A DNA stretch of 55,712 bases, taken from positions 1 through 55,712 of the forward strand of contig NZ_NRJH01000001.1 in the NCBI RefSeq assembly GCF_003585925.1, written 5' to 3'. Shown here in pieces: positions 27,076 through 34,350 of this stretch. The DNA is from Psittacicella melopsittaci. Lineage in GTDB: Bacteria > Pseudomonadota > Gammaproteobacteria > Enterobacterales > Psittacicellaceae. The stretch's first letter is position 1, and every line of letters begins with the position of its first letter. The notes under the pieces were generated by a model. It was not told where the DNA came from. It ran no database searches and saw only the letters and a list, made by a program, of their open reading frames with translations. A program made the translations under genes and the position numbers.

Positions 27076-27351
27076 TCAATTTTTTTCTTGCCCTGTAATC
27101 GAACTTTCTAGCATTGCTGTCTGAAACATCAATCCATTTCTAGAGAGCAACCAAGTTACATTTACAGAAAGTCCTTTATGAATTTTTATTAAAGCCTCCT
27201 CGTTTGGATCTCTTCCTTCTTTTAAGTAATTCATTGCTGAACGATAAGAAATTCCAGTCACGTTAGAAAATTCAGTAACAGCCATATTCTTAACTTCTAA
27301 CACCTGTTTTAAACGATCACATATGCACATTATTTCATATTCATATAGCAT
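27076..27351 (-). CDS. XRE-family HTH regulator upstream of the restriction enzyme, probably 3' frameshifted
   Basis: The 91-aa product carries a helix-turn-helix of Cro/CI type: RLKQVLEVKNMAVTEFSNVT then YRSAMNYLKEGRDPNEEAL and KIHKGLSVNVTWLLSRNG, the usual phage-repressor-like motif. It precedes the restriction gene in the same direction (113 bp away) and may control it, like C proteins of R-M systems. The start is the first ATG, with an in-frame alternative 7 codons later. After the A7 tract (T7 on the plus strand, 27080-27086) the protein stops. One base more would extend it to 26996 with LITDYRLMPKKLKDAFSISF, which fits the usual C-terminal DNYRALP-type tail of such regulators. The gene is probably slightly truncated by a homopolymer frameshift. 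Confidence 0.75.
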   Translation of the reverse strand: MLYEYEIMCICDRLKQVLEVKNMAVTEFSNVTGISYRSAMNYLKEGRDPNEEALIKIHKGLSVNVTWLLSRNGLMFQTAMLESSITGQEKN

Positions 27352-27398
27352 ATAAAAGTTTATTCATATTTTAATTTGGTTAGGGTAAAACTGCAATT

Positions 27399-28298
27399 AT
27401 GGCTCAACAATTTTTACTTTCATCCAAAACAAAAACTCTTTCTATTCGTCAAGTAGTGAGCTTGACGGATGAACAAGCATTTAATTTGCTTTGTGAAATA
27501 AGATGGGGAAGTCATACTATCGTCACTTGTCCTCAATGCGGTTGTGTTCATCAAGCCTATTTTATTGCTACTCGTAAGCAATTTCGTTGTAAACATTGTC
27601 GCCATACCTTTAGTCTTACATCAGGAACTATTTTTGCTCATCACAAATTATCTATACAAATCTATTTATTAGCAATAGTGTTATTTTTTAATGCGGTTAA
27701 AGGTATATCTGCTTTACATCTATCACTTGATTTATGTGTGCAATATAAAGTCGCTTATGTACTTGCCAATAAATTACGCAAAGTCTTACTAGAATAACGA
27801 GAATTAAGAGTATTACAAGGTGAAGTGGGGATAGACGGTACTTACGTCCACACAGCTCCACGTAAAACTAATAAAAAATCTGACCGCATTGACTATCGCT
27901 TGAAAGAAAATCAAAATCATCACAAGCGTTGTGTTATTGTTGCTTGTGAACATTATACACCAGTAGAAAAATCAGTACATAAGAAAGGGGCAAAACATAC
28001 ACAAGTATTAATGACTTACGCTGAAACAGCTAACGTTGTGAAAAAGTTTATTCAAGAACAAACTAAAATTAATACGGATGAAAATTGTGCTTATGAAGTT
28101 TTAATGCCATTTAATAAACTTTGCACCGTAATTCACAAAGAAAAATATTGCATTTTCTCCATAGAGAATAATGAATATACTCCCTCGCAAAAGAACTTTG
28201 ATTCTATTCGTAAACAACTTAATAAATTCCATAAAGATGGAATTATTACTCGCATTCAAATAGATTTTAAGACTGTATATTGGCAGTGGAAAAACTAA
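27399..28298 (+). pseudogene. IS1595-family transposase interrupted by one in-frame stop
   Basis: One reading frame of 300 codons is broken only by a TAA at 27795-27797. Upstream of the stop: MAQQFLLSSKTKTLSIRQV, a zinc ribbon (CPQCGCVHQAYF, FRCKHCRHTFSLTSGT) and the hydrophobic AIVLFFNAVKGISALHLSL. After it, in the same frame: GIDGTYVHTAP (first catalytic Asp), TDENCAYE (second) and a degenerate ENNEYTPSQKNF region where the third acidic residue is expected. Length fits IS1595 transposases. A CAA to TAA change is the simplest explanation. The left end probably lies just upstream, near GGGTAAAACTGCAATT; no matching right inverted repeat was found by eye. Confidence 0.8.
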
Positions 28299-28311
28299 GT
28301 GTAAAGTTTAT

Positions 28312-28687
28312 TTAATCGCCCAAAAGCCCTACCGCAATTCTGAACTCCCCTTGTTTTTTAATCCTATATAAAATTCGTTTTGTTGCTTGATAGTGCTTAT
28401 CTCCCACATCTACAAAGATAGACAGTCCTTGCGAATTAAGCACCTTTTTCGCGATTTCTTCACACATCATCCAATGTTCATGTTGTCGTAAAACTTGTGC
28501 TATTAGTCTTGAAGTAATCAGGCGAGAGGTTTTAGCTGTTTTGTCGTTATCATTAGGGATGAAATAAGAAAGTAAAGTATCTACTTCCTTGTTTAAAACA
28601 TTCATTTGCTCCACATTATTTCTTGCTTTTTTTTTGTATCTTGATTAAACTTGCTATTAACTCGGTTTTGTTGAGCTTTTGTGCCAT
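28312..28687 (-). pseudogene. Small unknown protein gene with a frameshift in an A9 tract
   Basis: From the ATG at 28687 the minus strand reads MAQKLNKTELIASLIKIQKK and then stops shortly after a run of nine A (T9 at 28627-28635 on the plus strand). With eight A the frame would continue through NNVEQMNVLNKEVDTLLSY to the stop at 28312, giving a 124-aa protein. The downstream part is open for 100 codons from a GTG at 28614. The C-terminal half (WMMCEEIAKKVLNSQG, YQATKRILYRIKKQGEF) looks like a small winged-helix fold; I do not recognise the family. It may be decayed, or switched on and off by slippage. It overlaps no other gene and lies between the transposase and the cytosine methylase. Confidence 0.6.
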
Positions 28688-28689
28688 AA

Positions 28690-28728
28690 TAAAGTCCTTA
28701 TTGTTAAATTAAACTAATAAGGACTTTA
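28690..28728. repeat. Perfect 13-bp stem-loop
   Basis: TAAAGTCCTTATT (28690-28702) pairs with AATAAGGACTTTA (28716-28728) across a 13-base AT-rich loop. It lies between the divergent starts of the frameshifted small gene and the methyltransferase. It may be an operator or a leader stem. Confidence 0.8.
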
Positions 28729-28779
28729 ACAAAATTTAATGGAGTGAGTTACCTTAGCTAAAGTGTGGAACTAATATAT

Positions 28780-29916
28780 ATGAATGACAAAATTGAATTA
28801 AGAGATGCTAGTGCTTTAATTAAACAAAAGCGCAGTAACTTGCATTTAACTGCCAAAGAATTTGCTGATGCTCTTGGAATGGGAAAGTCTGGAGAGCGAA
28901 CTTTAAGAAGTTGGGAAGCTGGGGAGTCTACACCCTCTCCTTTGCAGTTACAAAGGATATTAGACTTTGCCCAAAAGGCACCTTTTGTTTCTCGTGCCGA
29001 GGCACCTTTTAAAGTAATAGATCTTTTTGCAGGTATTGGCGGGATTAGATTAGGTTTTCAGCAAACAGGTAAAACCCATGTAGTCTTTAGTAGTGAAATA
29101 GATAAATTTGCAGCTAAGACCTATCGCCTCAACTATGGGGAAGAACCTTGTCGAGATATAACCCAAATCAGTAATGAGCAAATTCCTGAGCATGATATTT
29201 TACTAGCTGGTTTTCCTTGCCAAGCTTTTTCTCAAGCTGGGAAAAAATTAGGTTTTGCTGATACTAGAGGTACCTTGTTTTTTGAGGTAGCAAGAATTTT
29301 AGAAGCTAAACGTCCACGTGCTTTTTTACTTGAGAATGTAAAAAATCTCGTTTCCCATGATCGAGGTAATACTTTTAAAACTATTATTAGAGTACTCGAA
29401 GAATTAGACTATCAAGTTTATTATCAAGTACTTAAAGCTCGAGATTTTGGCGTACCACAAAACCGCGAAAGAATTTACATTGTTGGCTTTGATAAGCAAC
29501 AAGTAAAGGCTTGTCGTGATTTTACTTTTCCGCAAGCAACAGGAAAAGTAACACGAGTAGGGGATATTCTCGAAACTCAGGTTGATAGCAAGTACACTAT
29601 TTCCGATAAGCTTTGGCAAGGGCATCAACGTCGTAAAGCCGAACACCAAGAAAAAGGTAATGGTTTTGGTTATAGTTTATTTGATCATGAGAGTCCTTAT
29701 ACTAATACTATTTCTGCAAGGTATTATAAAGACGGTAGTGAAATTCTTATTGCTCAAGACAAGGCTAATCCACGTAAGTTAACTCCTCGTGAAGCAGCAA
29801 GACTGCAAGGTTTTCCAGAAGAGTTTATTATTCCTGTAAGCGATATGCAAAGTTACAAGCAGTTTGGTAATTCGGTATCAGTACCAGTAATTAATGCTAT
29901 TGCCAAACAAATCTAG
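28780..29916 (+). CDS. DNA (cytosine-5) methyltransferase with N-terminal HTH
   Basis: It transfers a methyl group from SAM to C5 of cytosine in a DNA target. Motifs in order: I DLFAGIGG (from D81), IV GFPCQAFSQAG with catalytic Cys147, VI LLENVKNL, VIII QNRERIYIVG, a target-recognition region around residues 260-320, then IX (RKLTPREAARLQGFPE) and X (QFGNSVSVPV). Residues about 15-65 form a helix-turn-helix (LTAKEFADALGMGKSGERTL), which may autoregulate the gene. The ATG at 28780 is preferred; a GTG at 28765 is in frame but neither has a good ribosome-binding site. The protein is complete and its composition is nearer to the tra genes than to the restriction gene. No cognate endonuclease is visible next to it, so it may be an orphan methylase. 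Confidence 0.9.
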   Translation: MNDKIELRDASALIKQKRSNLHLTAKEFADALGMGKSGERTLRSWEAGESTPSPLQLQRILDFAQKAPFVSRAEAPFKVIDLFAGIGGIRLGFQQTGKTHVVFSSEIDKFAAKTYRLNYGEEPCRDITQISNEQIPEHDILLAGFPCQAFSQAGKKLGFADTRGTLFFEVARILEAKRPRAFLLENVKNLVSHDRGNTFKTIIRVLEELDYQVYYQVLKARDFGVPQNRERIYIVGFDKQQVKACRDFTFPQATGKVTRVGDILETQVDSKYTISDKLWQGHQRRKAEHQEKGNGFGYSLFDHESPYTNTISARYYKDGSEILIAQDKANPRKLTPREAARLQGFPEEFIIPVSDMQSYKQFGNSVSVPVINAIAKQI

Positions 29917-30014
29917 AGATCTTAGAAAAGAAAAGTTAGTTTTGGCTTCACTACCTGAGAGTAAGTTAGAGAGTAAATTTACTTGAGGGGTGTAAGGCAA
30001 ATAATTAACCACTA

Positions 30015-30050
30015 TTTACCTCGGCAAAAATTGCTTTTTGCCGAGGTAAA
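30015..30050. terminator. Perfect 16-bp stem-loop after the methyltransferase
   Basis: The left arm (30015-30030, containing ACCTCGGCAAAAA) and the right arm (30035-30050) pair perfectly over 16 bp around a TTGC loop. It is 99 bp after the methyltransferase stop. There is no T-run outside the stem, so it is not a textbook intrinsic terminator, but it could act as one in both directions or protect a 3' end. Confidence 0.55.
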
Positions 30051-30318
30051 AACTGTTAGAGAGTAACTTGTGGAGCTAAAATTTAGGGATAAGCTTATTT
30101 GGGTTTGTTTGGTTTAAAAATATTGCTAATTAACAATCTCTAATCTATTTTAAAAAGTAAAATCACTATTTTACTTTTTACAAAAAATCGGGGTAATACC
30201 TAAAAATTGTAGGTGAATCTTTTACAGATTTCAAAGTTATATCTGTTTATTTATCATGGTTTTGTCCGCTTTAATAAGATATCTTATTGAGTTTTAGTAC
30301 AAAAACAAAGACAATTTT

Positions 30319-30347
30319 TTGCAAATAATTTGTAAAGTTAGTAATAT
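30319..30347 (+). promoter_or_regulatory. Sigma70-type promoter for a putative small RNA
   Basis: TTGCAA (30319-30324) and TAATAT (30342-30347) are separated by exactly 17 bp, close to the -35/-10 consensus. The start point would be near 30354. No coding gene follows before a strong terminator. Confidence 0.5.
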
Positions 30348-30353
30348 ATAGGT

Positions 30354-30547
30354 ACAGTCTTCTGGTAAAAAATTTAAGGCTCGTTTTATCAGAAGACAAG
30401 GATATCTATAACCTTAGCATAGATATTTTATCTGTTTGTTAGGCTCACTAACTTAGTGAGCCTATTTTAGGCACAGCCTAAAAAATTAATTCTTAGTAGT
30501 TTAAGCAATAAATCAAAACCTCTAGAGACTGTCTAGAGGTTTTTTTG
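30354..30547 (+). ncRNA. Candidate structured small RNA of about 190 nt
   Basis: A promoter-like sequence precedes four consecutive stem-loops and a terminator with no open frame. Stem 1: 30357-30370 with 30384-30397 (14 bp, one G-U). Stem 2: TAGGCTCACTA/TAGTGAGCCTA (30440-30464). Stem 3: TTTTAGGC/GCCTAAAA (30465-30483). Stem 4: the terminator at 30515-30547. The GCCTA and TAGGC elements of stems 2 and 3 can also pair with each other, allowing alternative folds. It does not match any small RNA family I know (6S, Spot 42, tmRNA and RNase P are excluded by sequence). It lies between the cytosine methylase and the convergent gdx gene. Confidence 0.5.
30515..30547 (+). terminator. Rho-independent terminator
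   Basis: AAAACCTCTAGA pairs with TCTAGAGGTTTT around a GACTG loop, and the right arm runs into a T7 tract. On the minus strand the stem is followed by a shorter T-rich run, so it may also end gdx transcription. Confidence 0.85.
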
Positions 30548-30620
30548 TAAACGAAGAGTTTTTTGGTTATCTTTAACTTATGGCTGGTGTTTGCCTCTAA
30601 GTTTAGTGTTGATTTTTTTT

Positions 30621-30750
30621 GTTGGTTTGCTAGCTTTGTCTTTGAGCTAGAGATTGGATTGTTGGTTTTGTCTTGGAGCTAGAGTTTTTTTGGTTAGTTT
30701 TGCGTTGGATCTAGAGTTTGGCTTGCTAGTTTTGCGTTGGAGCTTGGGTT
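30621..30750. repeat. Four degenerate 32-bp tandem repeats downstream of gdx
   Basis: The landmark GAGCTAGAG (or GATCTAGAG, GAGCTTGGG) recurs at 30644, 30676, 30708 and 30740, exactly 32 bp apart, each preceded by a TTGCTAGTTTTGCGTTG-like block. The region 30548-30782 has no gene. Confidence 0.8.
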
Positions 30751-30782
30751 GCCTCCTAGCTTAGCCTTTTACCTTCTATTTC

Positions 30783-31106
30783 TTATTTATTGGCAATTTT
30801 AAGAACAATAACTCCACCAATAATCATAGCTACTCCTAGCCAACTTAAAAATGTACTAGGTTCTCTAAAAGCTATAACTCCTAAAACAAAAGTACCTGCA
30901 GCCCCTATACCTGTCCATACAGCATAGGCTGTTCCCATAGGAATAGATTTTTGTGCCATGAATAAACAAAAACCACTGAGACCAATACAAATTGTTGCCA
31001 TTAAAATGCCAAGTAAGCGATGTTCGGCAGCCTGAGCAAGTTTAAAGCCAACTGGCCAGCCAATTTCACAGATTCCTGCCGCGATTAAAAAGAGCCAAGC
31101 GACCAT
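30783..31106 (-). CDS. gdx: Gdx (SugE) guanidinium/H+ exporter, SMR family
   Basis: It is a small inner-membrane antiporter that exports guanidinium, working as a dual-topology dimer. The 107-aa length and four hydrophobic segments (about 3-21, 30-50, 57-80, 86-104) fit the SMR family. The Gdx/SugE signature is present: the conserved proton/substrate Glu14 in CEIGWPVGFK, and GTAYAVWTGIGAAGTF in segment 3. GGGAG lies about 10 bp upstream of the ATG. No guanidine riboswitch is recognisable in the leader. It stands alone on the minus strand, convergent with the candidate small RNA. Confidence 0.93.
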   Translation of the reverse strand: MVAWLFLIAAGICEIGWPVGFKLAQAAEHRLLGILMATICIGLSGFCLFMAQKSIPMGTAYAVWTGIGAAGTFVLGVIAFREPSTFLSWLGVAMIIGGVIVLKIANK

Positions 31107-31580
31107 CTTGGTAATTCTCCCTTATGTAAGTTATGCAAAAAAATAAATGAATTATCGAATGTTAGTAAATTAAATAACGAATGCCAATAATTGCATTAGC
31201 AAGTGCTGACAAATGCATTATCTATGCCAATAAGTGTATTATCGAATGCCGATAAATGGATTATTGGTTTTTTTAATTTGTAATATCCATTAGTAGTTTT
31301 CTAAAAAAGTGTAGCTAATCAAATGTAATGCTCTAAAAAAGAAAAAGCTCTAAAAGATAATATTCTCTAAAAGAGAAAAGCTCTAAAAAAGTGAAGCTTA
31401 ACTATGGGAAATACTAAAAAGTAAAGCTTAATTTTTCTGTTACTTTGGAGGCAGACCTTGCTAAGTAGAGCAAAAATTAAAAGCACTAGATCTTGAAAGG
31501 ATCAAGAGCCAGAGCTTTAAAAAAGAGAAAGAAAATATAAAAAAGCTAAAGAGCAATATCCTGTAGTAATTTGCAAGAAA
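31107..31580. other. Non-coding region with degenerate repeats upstream of gdx
   Basis: No gene is seen. From 31140 to 31270 an AATGCATTATCGAATGCCAATAA-like block recurs in altered forms, about 30 bp apart. From 31330 to 31430 GCTCTAAAA-type blocks recur. These resemble the tandem degenerate repeats of other gaps in this window. The gdx promoter should lie here, but no clear -10/-35 pair was identified. Confidence 0.5.
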
Positions 31581-31640
31581 ATACAAAAACAATTGGCAAA
31601 ATGCAAAAACAATTGGCAAAATGCAAAAACAATTGGCAAA
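31581..31640. repeat. Three 20-bp tandem repeats
   Basis: ATGCAAAAACAATTGGCAAA occurs three times head to tail (the first copy begins ATAC). Looser TGCAAATTACAAAAT-like copies continue to about 31820. Confidence 0.92.
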
Positions 31641-31850
31641 ATACAAAATGTTAAAAAGTTTTATCTACAAAATGTAAAAAATTTCCTGCAAATTATAAAA
31701 TTACTTCCTGTAAATTGCAAAATTCTGCCTGCAAAATGTGAATTTTTTGTATGTAAACTGTAAAAATCCTTGCCTGTAAACTGCAAGCTTACTTTCTGCA
31801 AATTACAAAATCTTTACCCACAAACAAAAAAATTACCACACATTAAAAAA

Positions 31851-31877
31851 GTGTGTAGTTTTGGCTAAACTACACAC
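31851..31877 (-). terminator. Perfect 11-bp stem-loop with T-run on the minus strand
   Basis: GTGTGTAGTTT (31851-31861) pairs with AAACTACACAC (31867-31877) around a TGGCT loop. On the minus strand the stem is followed by six T. It could be a back-up terminator for the leftward gene ending at 32154, or end another minus-strand transcript. A further stem, CCTTGAG/CTCAAGG, lies near 31934-31953. Confidence 0.65.
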
Positions 31878-32125
31878 TGCTAAACTTCTAAGAATAAAAT
31901 AATATACTAATAAGATATATATTTGATATAGCCTTGAGGCGATTCTCAAGGTATCATTTTCTATACTCTATATATTAGCACAAAAAATGTAAAATTCTAG
32001 TTCTTTTAGTAAAGAAATGTAAAATTTTATTTATTGATTTTTGTTAAAGACCTGTTTGTCGATAATTTTAGGCACTAACTTTACCTTAAGGCACATTTTC
32101 TATGTGGTTATTAGGACAAAAATAT

Positions 32126-32147
32126 ACTCTGAGCCCTAGCTCAGAGT
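32126..32147 (-). terminator. Intrinsic terminator after the 228-aa gene
   Basis: ACTCTGAG (32126-32133) pairs with CTCAGAGT (32140-32147). On the minus strand the stem is followed by ATATTTTTG. It lies 7 bp after the stop of the minus-strand gene. Confidence 0.75.
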
Positions 32148-32153
32148 TATGTT

Positions 32154-32840
32154 TTAGCGAAAGTTTTCTGGGTTTAAATCTTCGTAAGCAAAAGCATAGC
32201 CTTCTTTTAATGCTTTAACTATACGTTGAATTTCCCCAGAGGAAATTCCGCGATCTTTTAAATCGATTTTGGCACATTCAACAAGGTAACGACAACGAGC
32301 GTAGAACTTACGTCTTTCTAGTTCATCGATTAGTTCACGACGGTCAGCACTTAAGTAAGGGTATACCGAGTTAGAATCAATTACTTGACGTGATTCTTCT
32401 AGAGTATAACCTGAATATTGAGTTTTAGCACGACGTGATAATAGCGAGTAGTGTTCGGTTACTAAACAGCGGTAACGTAAGTGACCTCCTTCTCTAACAA
32501 CCATTGGCGTGCCAAGTTGATATTTTAATTGGCGAGTATTAATAATGCCATTTTTATCAGGAATGTGTGCAGTAAAGTTAATTACCAGCTGAGAACCGTG
32601 CTTGGCTGATACAAAAAGATCGCCATATTGTTTATAGAAGTTGTCGCTATCTAAGTCAATTTCAACCGCAGGAAAGTGTGTACGGTCAATAGATTGATTA
32701 TGTTTTCTAATCATACGTTCACGCTCTTTAATGCGTTTGTGCATTAACTTAGGTCTACGATTATAATTTCTAACACTAGTTAAATCATCTGAATTAACTT
32801 CTTGCACCATAATTGGTGCGGTTTTTGTCTTAGCGGTCAT
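32154..32840 (-). CDS. Hypothetical 228-aa basic protein
   Basis: I do not recognise this protein. There is no signal peptide or membrane segment. The N-terminal 60 residues are strongly basic (NRRPKLMHKRIKERERMIRK), suggesting nucleic-acid binding. A central part with alternating strands follows (AVEIDLDSDNFYKQYGDLF, then QLVINFTAHIPDKNGI), and a helical C-terminal part (YLSADRRELIDELERRKFYA) ends in YAFAYEDLNPENFR. It is a single-gene unit with its own terminator and a perfect 11-bp-arm palindrome 42 bp upstream of the start, which could be an operator. Codon use looks normal for the window. It could be a regulator or a replication-associated protein, but no family evidence supports either. 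Confidence 0.7.
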   Translation of the reverse strand: MTAKTKTAPIMVQEVNSDDLTSVRNYNRRPKLMHKRIKERERMIRKHNQSIDRTHFPAVEIDLDSDNFYKQYGDLFVSAKHGSQLVINFTAHIPDKNGIINTRQLKYQLGTPMVVREGGHLRYRCLVTEHYSLLSRRAKTQYSGYTLEESRQVIDSNSVYPYLSADRRELIDELERRKFYARCRYLVECAKIDLKDRGISSGEIQRIVKALKEGYAFAYEDLNPENFR

Positions 32841-32882
32841 AAATATGCTTTTCCAACCCTAAAAAGATTAACAACATACAAA

Positions 32883-32905
32883 GATATAACAAGGCTTGTT
32901 ATATC
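32883..32905. promoter_or_regulatory. Perfect palindrome upstream of the 228-aa gene, possible operator
   Basis: The arm GATATAACAAG (32883-32893) is followed by one central G and its exact complement (32895-32905). It lies 42 bp upstream of the ATG of the leftward 228-aa gene. A second inverted repeat, CCCCAAG/CTTGGGG, overlaps its right side (32905-32911 with 32933-32939). Dimeric repressor binding is an inference. Confidence 0.6.
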
Positions 32906-33272
32906 CCCAAGGGTTCAAGAAAATAGTCATTGCTTGGGGCGAGCTAGCTCACGCTAATTCTAGCAAGCAAAGCCTGCTTTGAGTTCAACAAAAAACCTCA
33001 AGTAAAACTAAACATAATACTTCAAACTCTCCCAAACTTTGCACGGGGAGAACATCTGTCAACTTCACGAGAAATTGAAGTTTTACTTAAGCCAACTTGC
33101 TGAAAGACTACCAGGGTCATGCTCAAAGTTCTTGAACAAGATTAAGAACCAGAGAAATTACCAAGCTCATTTAAAATAAGTGAGGCAAATGTTTACTCTT
33201 GCCTTAATCGTTTTATTAAGTAAAAGCGAGCGTTGAACTTAGCTTGCTTTTTCCTAAATAAACATTTTTGTT

Positions 33273-33410
33273 GAGTTTAGCTGGGCTAAACTTAATAGTT
33301 AAAATAAAAAGCCAAAAAACTATATAAATTATTATTTTGTAGAGTTTAGCTGGGCTAAACCTCACAGTTAAAATAAAAAAACCAAAAAACTATATAATTA
33401 TTATTTTGTA
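33273..33410. repeat. Two 69-bp tandem direct repeats each with a hairpin
   Basis: Copies at 33273-33341 and 33342-33410 differ at few positions. Each begins GAGTTTAGCTGGGCTAAAC, in which GTTTAGC pairs with GCTAAAC around TGG, and each ends in TATTATTTTGTA. Confidence 0.92.
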
Positions 33411-33670
33411 GGAAAGTATCTGAATTTATACTTAAAATGGGATATAAGTGTCTTTATTCAATCTAAAAGCTATTTGTGCATTTAATCCATTTTCTAAAAA
33501 TTAACATTTTTACCAAAAAGAACTAAAAACAAATAGTTGTGGAAAAAATAGAAAAACAAACCTCGGTTATCTTTCTATAATATCTAAAGTCAATTAAGAA
33601 TTATCCAGCGAGAATCTACTCAAAGCCGTAGGAAAAAACCAAACTCTTAATTTATTTAGAGACGGAAAAG

Positions 33671-33761
33671 AATTGTTAATTTTTTTAAGTTGTAAAAAAT
33701 TTGGCAACTCTAAATCAATAGGTGCACTTAAAATCTCTTTTTTTACAAAAAATTAACAATT
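33671..33761. repeat. 15-bp perfect inverted repeat 61 bp apart
   Basis: AATTGTTAATTTTTT (33671-33685) is the exact complement of 33747-33761. Inside it a second pair, GTAAAAAA with TTTTTTAC, extends the potential stem. It is almost purely A/T, so it could be a cruciform or part of an unwinding element. Confidence 0.8.
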
Positions 33762-34350
33762 AAGAAAAGTAACATTATAAATATTCTTACTTTTCAGTTT
33801 GAATCAGTTGTGCTTTTGCTTTATGCATAATTATATATTAAATTATTAGCGTAAAGACAAGGGGAGCGGAAAAAAATTTTTCTCTTTTAGTGAGGAGAGA
33901 AATTTTTGCTTTTCTTAATCTAAATAAATGAGTTTTTTATCTTAGCAGTAAAATTACGAGCGAGATTTTTTTAATGGAAAAAATTTATAAAACTTTATCA
34001 TAAAAAATGTAAATACAGATAAAAGTTTAATAATTTACGTCTTTGGCTTTGAAACTTGATTTAAGATTGAAAAATAATCCCAAGCTGAGCTTTACTCTGG
34101 CAAGAAAAAAAGGAGATTTTCTTGAGAATTATTTAACCCTTACTAATTATAAGGTTATTTTGATTTTTTAGGTACACTTAAATCATTTTTGCGATAAATT
34201 TTTTGGCGAGCAACTCTTTTTAGGGATAACAAAATATACTTTTAGGGGAGAGCTAATTCTCAAATCGGGGAGAATTTTACTTTACAGGTAAAGAGGACTT
34301 AAAAAAAGAAGAGTAAAATTATGAAATTATCTTATATTTGTCTTTGCAAT

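Noticed and set aside
23806..28298. Composite transposon carrying the restriction gene
   Set aside because: The two flanking transposase remnants are diverged from each other, one is only an N-terminal piece, and no matching terminal repeats were found.
31107..31330. Guanidine riboswitch upstream of gdx
   Set aside because: No paired ACGR hairpin loops (guanidine-II) or ykkC-like structure could be identified; the leader holds only degenerate repeats.
32940..33260. Housekeeping RNA (RNase P, tmRNA, 4.5S) or tRNA in the gap
   Set aside because: No diagnostic conserved motifs, CCA ends or cloverleaf arms were found; only short hairpins.
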